Positions 1-6,206 of a stretch of 7,679 nt of DNA are shown piece by piece. The stretch is from Syntrophomonadaceae bacterium (GTDB lineage Bacteria > Bacillota > Dethiobacteria > DTU022), in contig SKWE01000225.1 of assembly GCA_007129055.1 (NCBI GenBank), forward strand, positions 1-7,679, written 5' to 3'. Numbering within the stretch: the first letter of the stretch is position 1; each line of letters begins with the position of its first letter. Under the pieces are notes generated by a model that was not told where the DNA came from, made no database searches, and saw nothing but the letters and a program-made list of their open reading frames with translations. The position numbers and the translations under genes are program-made.

Positions 1-1011
1 CGCTACACACCGGCAGCCGGTACTCCCGAACTGAAGGAAGCAATATGCCGTAAGTTAAAACGGGACAATAATCTTGATTATACTCCTGCCCAGGTAGTGG
101 TAAGCAACGGTGCAAAGCATTCCTTAAGCAATGTTTTCACTGCAATCCTTAACCCGGGGGATGAAGTATTAATACCAATCCCTTTTTGGGTCAGCTACCC
201 GGAAATGGTTAAGCTAAGTGACGGGATTCCGGTCCCTGTAGAAACAAGTGAACTAAACAGCTTCATAGTCACCCCTGAAGACCTGGAAAAGGCCTTCAGC
301 AAAAAAACCAGGGCCCTTGTTCTAAACAGCCCCTCTAACCCTACCGGTCAAATATGCAGCAGGGATCAGCTGAAAGCGATAGCAGATTTCTGCGTGGAAA
401 AAAATATTTATATCATTTCGGACGAAATCTACGAAAACCTGATTTATGGCAGCTGTGATCACTTCAGCGTTGCAGCATTCAATGATCGTGTCAAAGAGCT
501 AACCATCCTGGTAAATGGTGTTTCAAAAAGTTATGCCATGACCGGCTGGAGAATAGGCTACACAGCGTCTTCGCCTGAACTGGCCAAGATAATGGCTAAT
601 GTTCAAAGCCATACCGCCTCAAACCCAAATACGATCGCCCAGAAGGCAACCATGGCCGCGTTAGAAGGGCCGCAGGACTGTGTAGAGGAAATGCGACTGG
701 CCTTTGATGAGCGCCGCAAATTCATGTATCAAAAGATCAAGGAAACGCCTCTTTTGGATGCTCTTGAGCCCCAGGGTACTTTTTACATGTTTATAAGCAT
801 GGCCGGGGCGATTGGCAAAAAGGCTAATGGAATAGTCATTAACAGCAGTGATGATTTTGCAGCGCTGCTGCTTGAAGATCAGAAAGTTGCAGTAGTTCCC
901 GGCACCGGTTTTGGGGCATCAGACTATATGCGCCTTTCTTTTGCCACTTCGATGGAAAACATTGTAGAAGGTCTGAGCAGGATTAATGTTTTTATTGAAG
1001 GACTTAAATAG
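1..1011 (+). CDS. Class I/II PLP-dependent aminotransferase (aspartate aminotransferase-like), 5' end cut off by window
   Basis: The reading frame is open from base 1 and the first codons (RYTPAAGTPELKEAI) already match the inside of the family, so the start lies upstream. 336 residues are present; the family is usually about 390-400, so roughly 55-60 N-terminal residues are missing. A GTG at 97 is internal and should not be taken as the start. Visible PLP-fold landmarks are SNPTG (Asn at 337-339), SDEIYENL (cofactor-ring Asp at 421-423, Tyr at 430-432), the Schiff-base Lys in VSKSYAMTGWRIGY (526-528), and the Arg of YMRLSF (931-933) that binds the substrate carboxylate. The family is cytosolic and exchanges an amino group between an amino acid and a 2-oxo acid. 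The sequence resembles subgroup I-gamma bacterial aspartate aminotransferases, but aspartate specificity is inferred and aromatic or other amino acids are possible. No terminator follows, so it may be co-transcribed with the flavoprotein gene. Confidence 0.95.
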   Translation, partial: RYTPAAGTPELKEAICRKLKRDNNLDYTPAQVVVSNGAKHSLSNVFTAILNPGDEVLIPIPFWVSYPEMVKLSDGIPVPVETSELNSFIVTPEDLEKAFSKKTRALVLNSPSNPTGQICSRDQLKAIADFCVEKNIYIISDEIYENLIYGSCDHFSVAAFNDRVKELTILVNGVSKSYAMTGWRIGYTASSPELAKIMANVQSHTASNPNTIAQKATMAALEGPQDCVEEMRLAFDERRKFMYQKIKETPLLDALEPQGTFYMFISMAGAIGKKANGIVINSSDDFAALLLEDQKVAVVPGTGFGASDYMRLSFATSMENIVEGLSRINVFIEGLK

Positions 1012-1067
1012 ATTACATTAAAATGTGCTAATATTAATTGCCTGATGATTAGGAAAAAGCTACATTT

Positions 1068-1073
1068 AGGAGG
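1068..1073 (+). promoter_or_regulatory. Shine-Dalgarno site fixing a TTG start at 1081
   Basis: A perfect AGGAGG sits 7 nt upstream of the in-frame TTG at 1081. The earlier in-frame ATG at 1045 has no purine-rich site before it. Translation from 1081 gives MYDVAIIGAGIIG, which puts the FAD-binding strand at the very N-terminus, as is normal for this family. The 12 extra residues from the ATG include the SD sequence itself read as codons. Confidence 0.85.
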
Positions 1074-1080
1074 TTATCAA

Positions 1081-3870
1081 TTGTACGACGTTGCAATAAT
1101 TGGCGCAGGAATCATAGGAACATCCATAGCCAGGGAACTTTCACGCTATAACCTTAAGATTGTATTAATCGAAAAAGACAGCGATGTTGCCAACGGGGCC
1201 ACAAAAGCCAACAGTGCCATAGTCCATGCAGGCTTCGATCCAGAACCGGGTACCCTTAAGGCTATATTAAATGCAGAGGGCAACAGGCTTTATGAAAATT
1301 TATGCAGCGAACTTGATGTTCCTTTTCACCGTACCGGTTCACTGGTTATAGCTTTTTGTGATGATGAAATGAAGACACTGCATAATCTTTACAAAAGAGG
1401 CCGGGAGAACGGCATCCCGGGTTTGGAAATTATAGCTAAAGAAAAACTGCATCAGATTGAAGACGGTTTAAATGATGAAGCAATTGGAGCCTTATATGCC
1501 CCAACGGCGGGCATAACCGACCCCTACCTCCTCTCTATCGCTTTGGCCGAAAGCGCGGCTGCCAACGGCGTAAAATTCCTTTTTGACAGCACTGTAAGCG
1601 CCATATCTAATGATGATGCCGGCTTTGCCATTAGCTGTAACGAAAAGGTTATCAAAACTAAATATATTATCAATGCAGCCGGACTATATGCCGACACAAT
1701 AAACGAACTCTTAAACCCGCCAGGCTTTAAAATAAAGCCGACACGCGGTGAATATTTCCTGCTGGACAAAAAAACCGGACGTTATGCTAAACATGTCCTC
1801 TTTCCATGCCCCACTGCTCTCGGAAAAGGAGTGCTGTTGACCGCTACCTGCCACGGCAACCTGATTATCGGCCCTAATGCAGAAAAGGTTGATTCGCCTG
1901 ATGCAACAGAGACAACCACTGCCGGCCTGGCTTATATCCGTGCGAATGCAGAGAAACTGAAGAAGAACCTGCCCTTCGATGAAGTTATTACTTCATTCAG
2001 CGGATTGCGGGCTAAAACAGATCACGGTGATTTTATCATTGAAGAATCAAGTCATACCCCGGGGTTCATTAACGTTGCCGGTATAGACTCACCCGGCCTT
2101 GCTGCCGCGCCGGCTATCGCCCTTCACGTAACCGGTATTCTGGATCAAATTATAGGCGGTCTTGCAAAAAAGCAGGACTTCATACCCATGGTAAAAAGCC
2201 ATACGCCTTTTATGTACCTGGATAAAGAAGCTAAGGATAAACTGATAGATGAAGATCCCCGCTTCGGTAGAATTATCTGCCGCTGTGAAAATATAACCGA
2301 GGGTGAAATAGTAAAAGCCATTGAGGGACCTGTTGGCGCACGCACCGTTGATGGAATTAAAAAAAGGACCCGTCCCGGGGGCGGACGCTGTCAGGGAGGA
2401 TTCTGCGGTCCGCGGGTAATGCAAATCATAGCCAGGGAGCTGGAAATAAACCTGCCGGATGTGATAAAAGACAACCCGGGTTCCCACATCCTGACCGGCA
2501 CAACCAAAGATAAAACCATCGAGCTACGTGACAGCGGCCCGGTTGGCGAATGCTTACCATATAACAGCGGCCTTACCCTTGAAGAAGGGGCAAAAGAACT
2601 GTACGACCTGGTTGTCATTGGCGGCGGACCTGCAGGAATGGCTGCAGCAGTAGCGGCCAGGGAACAGGGCACAGATAGTATCCTTGTCATAGAGCGCGAC
2701 CATGAACTGGGCGGCATCCTTCAACAGTGCATCCATAACGGGTTCGGCTTGCACCAGTTTAAGGAAGAGCTTACCGGTCCGGAATATGCTGAACGCTATA
2801 TCGACATGCTTAAAGAAAAGGGTATCCGCTGCAAGCTTGATACCATGGTTTTATCAGTCAGCAGGGACCGGGAAGTTACCTTCGTCAATACCGCCGATGG
2901 ACTGACAACCATCCAGGCAAAAGCAATCGTACTTGGAATGGGCTGCCGCGAAAGAACCCGCGGTGCCATTAACATTCCAGGCACCAGGCCGGCTGGCATC
3001 TTCTCTGCCGGAACAGCCCAGCGTTTCGTAAATATAGAAGGATACATGGTGGGTAAAAAAGTCGTCGTGTTCGGCTCCGGCGATATCGGTTTAATCATGG
3101 CCCGGCGCATTGTTTTAGAAGGAGCGGAAGTTGTTGCCGTGATTGAAAGAAAACCTTACTCGGAAGGCCTGGTCCGTAACTACGTGCAATGTGTTGAAGA
3201 TTATGGCATTCCCATGCTCCTGCAGCACACCATTGTTGATATCAAAGGTAAAAACAGGGTTGAGGGAATAACTATTGCTAAAACCGACTCGAAAAAAGAA
3301 CCGATTCCCGGAACATACCGCGAATTAGAATGTGATACAATTCTTTTCTCGAGAGGCCTGATACCGGAAAATGAACTCTCCAAGGGAGCTGGTGTAGTGC
3401 TGGACAGGGCCACCGGGGGGCCTGTAGTGAATGAAGCAATGGAAACAAGCGTTGAAGGCATTTTTGCCTGTGGTAACGTTGTCCATGTCCACGACCTGGT
3501 TGACTGGGTCTCCATGGAGAGCTGGCGGGCCGGGATAGGGGCGGCAAAATATATAAAACGCTGTGAAGAAAAAACTAAACTCGGCGGATTTACTTTTAAA
3601 ACAAAACCTTTAAACGCCATTAGCTATATCGTACCTCACCAGGTAAGAACAGGTGCGATGGATGATATAATCGAACTTTACATGCGCGTCAGGGGCCAGC
3701 ACAAGAATGCTGAATTGCTTTTAAAAGCTGGTGACATGGAAGTAAAAAAGGTTAAAAAGAAAGTCCTGTCTCCCGGAGAAATGGTCAGCATAAAACTAAG
3801 CAAGGCAGACCTGCCTGTAGAACCTTTTGAAGCACTTTCAATAGAACTGGTTGAGGGGGAAAAAGCATAA
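1081..3870 (+). CDS. Fused GlpA-like FAD dehydrogenase, BFD-like [2Fe-2S] domain and FAD/NAD(P) oxidoreductase, 929 aa
   Basis: With the TTG start the protein is 929 residues and joins two flavoproteins that are usually separate (about 480-500 and 420 residues). Residues 1 to ~385 are a DAO/GlpA-type FAD dehydrogenase: GAGIIG at 8-13, the NSAIVHAGFDPEPGTLKA signature, and a C-terminal SPGLAAAPAIA loop. Residues ~393-475 are a BFD-like [2Fe-2S] domain with Cys400, Cys402, Cys437 and Cys442 (CRC ... RCQGGFC). After a linker, residues ~507-845 form a pyridine-nucleotide-disulfide-oxidoreductase-like unit: GGGPAG at 514-519 for FAD, GSGDIG at 665-670 for NAD(P), and GIFACGN at 793-799 closing the FAD site. 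The remaining ~85 residues look like a small beta domain. The protein is predicted cytosolic, with no signal peptide or membrane segment. The inferred electron path is substrate, FAD1, 2Fe-2S, FAD2, NAD(P). GlpA-like similarity suggests glycerol-3-phosphate, but 2-hydroxy-acid, opine or amine substrates are possible, and no glycerol gene is in view. Confidence 0.9.
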   Translation: MYDVAIIGAGIIGTSIARELSRYNLKIVLIEKDSDVANGATKANSAIVHAGFDPEPGTLKAILNAEGNRLYENLCSELDVPFHRTGSLVIAFCDDEMKTLHNLYKRGRENGIPGLEIIAKEKLHQIEDGLNDEAIGALYAPTAGITDPYLLSIALAESAAANGVKFLFDSTVSAISNDDAGFAISCNEKVIKTKYIINAAGLYADTINELLNPPGFKIKPTRGEYFLLDKKTGRYAKHVLFPCPTALGKGVLLTATCHGNLIIGPNAEKVDSPDATETTTAGLAYIRANAEKLKKNLPFDEVITSFSGLRAKTDHGDFIIEESSHTPGFINVAGIDSPGLAAAPAIALHVTGILDQIIGGLAKKQDFIPMVKSHTPFMYLDKEAKDKLIDEDPRFGRIICRCENITEGEIVKAIEGPVGARTVDGIKKRTRPGGGRCQGGFCGPRVMQIIARELEINLPDVIKDNPGSHILTGTTKDKTIELRDSGPVGECLPYNSGLTLEEGAKELYDLVVIGGGPAGMAAAVAAREQGTDSILVIERDHELGGILQQCIHNGFGLHQFKEELTGPEYAERYIDMLKEKGIRCKLDTMVLSVSRDREVTFVNTADGLTTIQAKAIVLGMGCRERTRGAINIPGTRPAGIFSAGTAQRFVNIEGYMVGKKVVVFGSGDIGLIMARRIVLEGAEVVAVIERKPYSEGLVRNYVQCVEDYGIPMLLQHTIVDIKGKNRVEGITIAKTDSKKEPIPGTYRELECDTILFSRGLIPENELSKGAGVVLDRATGGPVVNEAMETSVEGIFACGNVVHVHDLVDWVSMESWRAGIGAAKYIKRCEEKTKLGGFTFKTKPLNAISYIVPHQVRTGAMDDIIELYMRVRGQHKNAELLLKAGDMEVKKVKKKVLSPGEMVSIKLSKADLPVEPFEALSIELVEGEKA

Positions 3871-4235
3871 TGGAAGAAAAAGAAATGATCTGCATCCTCT
3901 GCCCGCTTGGCTGCAAAATGCAGGTTAGTAAAAAAGAGGACCAACCCGGTGAGCTTAAAGTGCGCGGCATTCAATGCAAAAAGGGAAAAGATTACGCCTA
4001 TGAGGAATTCCATAACCCTACCCGCACACTTACATCAACAGTAGCCATTCGTAACACCCCTCTGCCCAGGCTACCGGTAAAAACAAGTAAACCGTTGCCT
4101 AAAGAGTTGGTTTATAAGGCAATGGAAGAAATTAACAAGGTAGAAATTGAAGGCCCGGTCAAAATGGGTGCCGTAATTATTAAAAACCTCATGGATACTG
4201 ATATTGATATCGTGGCAACCCGCAGCCTTGGTTAA
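3870..4235 (+). CDS. DUF1667 small cysteine-rich protein, likely Fe-S (or Zn) partner of the flavoprotein
   Basis: 121 residues, a normal length for DUF1667. Cys8, Cys11 and Cys15 (CILCPLGC) plus Cys36 (GIQC) make a C-x2-C-x3-C-x20-C set, resembling the N-terminal 4Fe-4S motif of molybdopterin oxidoreductases; zinc binding is the alternative. The C-terminal part (GPVKMGAVIIKNL, then DIVATRSLG) is typical of the family. Its ATG overlaps the preceding stop (TAATG), so the two genes are probably translationally coupled. The SD-like GAGGGGG lies at 3853-3859. DUF1667 genes commonly follow GlpA-like and NADH-oxidoreductase-like genes in anaerobic Firmicutes and Thermotogae, which supports a subunit role. 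Its biochemical function is not established from sequence; the electron-transfer role is inferred. An intrinsic terminator follows within ~70 bp, making it the last gene of its operon. Confidence 0.88.
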   Translation: MEEKEMICILCPLGCKMQVSKKEDQPGELKVRGIQCKKGKDYAYEEFHNPTRTLTSTVAIRNTPLPRLPVKTSKPLPKELVYKAMEEINKVEIEGPVKMGAVIIKNLMDTDIDIVATRSLG

Positions 4236-4304
4236 ATATTCTGCTTAGCAAACATAAGCTGCATGTAACTTTAATCTAACATACAATAGAGCTAATAATT
4301 ATCA

Positions 4305-4331
4305 GGCATGGGACTATATCCCGTGCCTTTT
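4305..4331 (+). terminator. Rho-independent terminator ending the dehydrogenase operon
   Basis: A 9-bp stem pairs GGCATGGGA (4305-4313) with TCCCGTGCC (4319-4327) around a 5-nt loop (CTATA), with one G-U wobble. It is followed by TTTT and more AT-rich sequence. An extra A-T pair (4304/4328) can extend the stem. It lies 69 bp after the DUF1667 stop and before the next operon's promoter. On the opposite strand no comparable T-run follows, so it acts mainly in the + direction. Confidence 0.85.
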
Positions 4332-4353
4332 ATAATTTCCCTCCCGCCTGGCA

Positions 4354-4380
4354 TCTAATCTATAATCTAAATAGGTCTAA
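4354..4380 (+). repeat. Short TCTAA direct repeats upstream of the acyl-CoA synthetase promoter
   Basis: TCTAA occurs at 4354-4358, 4366-4370 and 4376-4380, with a partial TCTA at 4359-4362 and an outlying copy at 4275-4279. The three full copies are 10-12 bp apart, about one helical turn, and end 27 bp upstream of the predicted -35. This could be an activator or UP-element-like region, but AT-rich sequence makes chance repeats likely. Confidence 0.3.
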
Positions 4381-4395
4381 TTTTTTCAAATAAAC

Positions 4396-4410
4396 CAATA
4401 TTTCATATTG
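4396..4410. promoter_or_regulatory. 15-bp perfect palindrome, candidate operator
   Basis: CAATAT (4396-4401), a TTC spacer and ATATTG (4405-4410) form a perfect inverted repeat. Its right arm ends inside the predicted -35 hexamer (TTGTAT, 4408-4413), a position where a bound repressor would block RNA polymerase. The identity of any regulator is unknown, and I do not recognise the motif as a described FadR or other operator. Confidence 0.4.
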
Positions 4411-4436
4411 TATAACGAAGGCTTTTTTATTATAAT
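4408..4436 (+). promoter_or_regulatory. Predicted sigma-A-type promoter for the acyl-CoA synthetase/ABC operon
   Basis: The -35 is TTGTAT (4408-4413; the key TTG matches), followed by a 17-bp spacer and a perfect TATAAT -10 (4431-4436). Transcription would start near 4443, giving a leader of about 50 nt before the start codon. It lies downstream of the terminator and upstream of the ribosome binding site, as expected for a new transcription unit. Confidence 0.55.
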
Positions 4437-4472
4437 ATTAAGTAATTTAGAAATATGCATCAATACCTACAA

Positions 4473-4478
4473 AGGAGG
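4473..4478 (+). promoter_or_regulatory. Shine-Dalgarno site for the GTG start at 4492
   Basis: AGGAGG within AAAGGAGGG (4471-4479) is the only strong site near the N-terminus of the acyl-CoA synthetase. Spacing to the GTG is 13 nt, longer than usual, but no ATG, GTG or TTG lies closer in frame. The upstream in-frame TTG at 4408 coincides with the -35 element and lacks a ribosome binding site. Confidence 0.7.
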
Positions 4479-4491
4479 GCTACAATTTATA

Positions 4492-6204
4492 GTGGACAAC
4501 AAAAGTTCATACCTGTCGAAGCCTTGGTTGAATCAGTACCATGAAGATGTTCCTCACACATTAGAGGTACCAGAAAAATCACTGGTCGCGCTTTTTGACG
4601 AGGCTGCCGAAAAATACGCCAATCAAACGGCGGTTATTTTTTATGGCAACAAAATCAGTTTTAAAAATCTTCAGGATGAAGTTAATCGTTTTGCTACGGC
4701 CTTATCCCAGTTGGGAGTTGTAAAAGGTGACAAAGTTGCACTTTACCTTCTTAACAGCCCCCAGTATATAATTGCCTATTTTGCCATCCTTAAACTTGGA
4801 GGCACTGTAACCCCAATCAGTCCCGTTTATACCAGTGGTGAAGTAAAACACCAACTTACAGACAGTGAGGCACGCACTATTATTTGTCAGGACATCCTTT
4901 ACGATAATATCGCAAAAACAGGGGTTAAGCTAGAACGCATATTTCTTACCGGCATCAGCGATTACCTGCCTACCATCAGGCGCATGATTGGCAAAAGCGT
5001 TTTGCGAAAAGCTTTTAGCGAACTCGAGGTCCCCACGCCCACAATTTCTGAAGAAGAAGGCTTTTACCGCATGAAAGATTTAATCAAAAAAACAGCCCCT
5101 AACCTACCCCAGGTAGAGATAGATCCCGCAAAAGACCTGGCCTCCCTTCCCTATACTGGCGGAACTACAGCCCAACCAAAGGGTGTTATGCTAACTCACA
5201 GGAACCTTGCTGCCTGCCAGGCGCAGATTAAAGCTTCCTGGCCGATTATTGAAGAAGGAAATGAAGTTGTTCTTGCTTTCCTGCCCTTCTATCATATCTA
5301 TGGCCAGGTAGTTGTGATGCTTAACACCATGCTGACGGGTGGAACCCTCATTCTTTTCACCACCCCCGACATCGACGATATCCTATACTCCATGGAAAAA
5401 TACGGGGCCAGCACTTTCTTCGGCGTTCCCACCTTCTTTGAATACCTTAAAGAATATGAAAAAACAGACCGTGTTAACTGGAAACGTTTAAAAATGATCA
5501 CCTGCGGTGCCGATACACTTCATGTCACCACGCACGAAGGCTGGACCAAGCGGACAGGCAGTGTAATTACAGAAGGTTATGGGATGACCGAAACAAGCGG
5601 TGTTAGCCATGTTAACCCGCTGGGCAACAGCAGGCCGGGATCATTTGGCCTTCCGCTGCCCAATGTTACGGCCGCTATCATCGATCCAGATACCGATGAA
5701 TTTATCCCTGTCGGTGAAACGGGTGAAATGATCCTGCACGGCCCGAATATGATGCAGGGCTACTGGAACAGGGATGAGGATAATAAAAAAGCTTTCCTCG
5801 ATGTTGACGGAATGCGCTTCATGAGAACCGGAGACCTGGTCCGGATGGAAGAAGACGGGTTCTTTATCTTCTATGACCGGGCAAAAGATTTGATTAAATA
5901 CAAAGGTTACTCAGTTTTCGCCCGTGAAATTGAAGAAGTAATGTATAAACATCCCCAGATCAAGGCAGTAGGTGTTATAGGGGTCCCCGAACCAAAGGTG
6001 GGACAGTATATAAAAGCAAATGTTGTCCTGCACCCTGAAGCTCGGGGTAAAGTGTCCGAAGAAGATATCCTTAATTACTGCAAGGAAAACCTTGCCCATT
6101 ACAAGGTTCCAAAGGTTTGTGAGTTCCGCGGAGAACTTCCAAAGACAGATGTCGGTAAAATATCCAGGCGCGAGTTGCGAGAAGAGCATGACGAGGAGGT
6201 ATAG
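4492..6204 (+). CDS. AMP-forming acyl-CoA synthetase (FadD-like long-chain/carboxylate-CoA ligase), 570 aa
   Basis: This ANL-superfamily enzyme activates a carboxylic acid with ATP to an acyl-adenylate and then to an acyl-CoA in the cytosol. The length is normal for FadD-like ligases. In order the motifs are: phosphate-binding loop YTGGTTAQPKG (221-231, where the more usual residue is Gly in place of Ala227), EGYGMTE (361-367), RTGDL with ribose-binding Asp448, YDRAKDLIKYKGY with Arg463 at the hinge, and catalytic Lys556 in KTDVGKISRREL. The large N-terminal domain and the small mobile C-terminal domain both appear complete. The GTG start follows from the site at 4473-4478 and gives an N-terminus MDNKSSYLSKPWLNQY typical of Firmicutes FadD proteins. 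It is first in an operon with two Liv-type ABC ATPases, 2 bp before the next gene, so its substrate is probably the transported acid. Chain length or aromatic preference cannot be read here. Confidence 0.93.
   Translation: MDNKSSYLSKPWLNQYHEDVPHTLEVPEKSLVALFDEAAEKYANQTAVIFYGNKISFKNLQDEVNRFATALSQLGVVKGDKVALYLLNSPQYIIAYFAILKLGGTVTPISPVYTSGEVKHQLTDSEARTIICQDILYDNIAKTGVKLERIFLTGISDYLPTIRRMIGKSVLRKAFSELEVPTPTISEEEGFYRMKDLIKKTAPNLPQVEIDPAKDLASLPYTGGTTAQPKGVMLTHRNLAACQAQIKASWPIIEEGNEVVLAFLPFYHIYGQVVVMLNTMLTGGTLILFTTPDIDDILYSMEKYGASTFFGVPTFFEYLKEYEKTDRVNWKRLKMITCGADTLHVTTHEGWTKRTGSVITEGYGMTETSGVSHVNPLGNSRPGSFGLPLPNVTAAIIDPDTDEFIPVGETGEMILHGPNMMQGYWNRDEDNKKAFLDVDGMRFMRTGDLVRMEEDGFFIFYDRAKDLIKYKGYSVFAREIEEVMYKHPQIKAVGVIGVPEPKVGQYIKANVVLHPEARGKVSEEDILNYCKENLAHYKVPKVCEFRGELPKTDVGKISRRELREEHDEEV
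6194..6199 (+). promoter_or_regulatory. Shine-Dalgarno site for the TTG start at 6207
   Basis: AGGAGG lies inside the last codons of the acyl-CoA synthetase gene, 7 nt before the TTG at 6207. Placing the ribosome binding site in the preceding coding sequence suggests coupled expression. The resulting N-terminus (MTTPFFEVKNLTKSFGG) matches the start of LivG-type ATPases. Confidence 0.8.
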
Positions 6205-6206
6205 CA

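Noticed and set aside
97..99. GTG as the start of the aminotransferase
   Set aside because: Upstream codons in the same frame encode conserved family sequence (YTPAAG, then LKEAI), so the gene simply runs in from outside the window.
1013..1034. Possible promoter between the aminotransferase and flavoprotein genes (TGCTAATAT as an extended -10 at 1026-1034)
   Set aside because: The -10 matches only 4 of 6 and there is no acceptable -35 at the right distance; too weak to annotate, though an internal promoter cannot be excluded.
2089..2487. 132-codon open frame on the - strand within the flavoprotein gene
   Set aside because: It lies wholly inside a well-supported coding sequence, has no ribosome binding site or recognisable domain, and its composition is that expected from an antisense reading.
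4243..4262. Small inverted repeats after the DUF1667 stop (GCTTA/TAAGC and GCAGC/GCTGC)
   Set aside because: Stems of only 5 bp with no following T-run; the real terminator is the 9-bp hairpin at 4305-4327.
4236..4491. Riboswitch, small RNA or small gene in the intergenic region
   Set aside because: No conserved riboswitch core, no tRNA-like fold and no short frame with a ribosome binding site; the terminator, repeats, palindrome and promoter account for what is visible.
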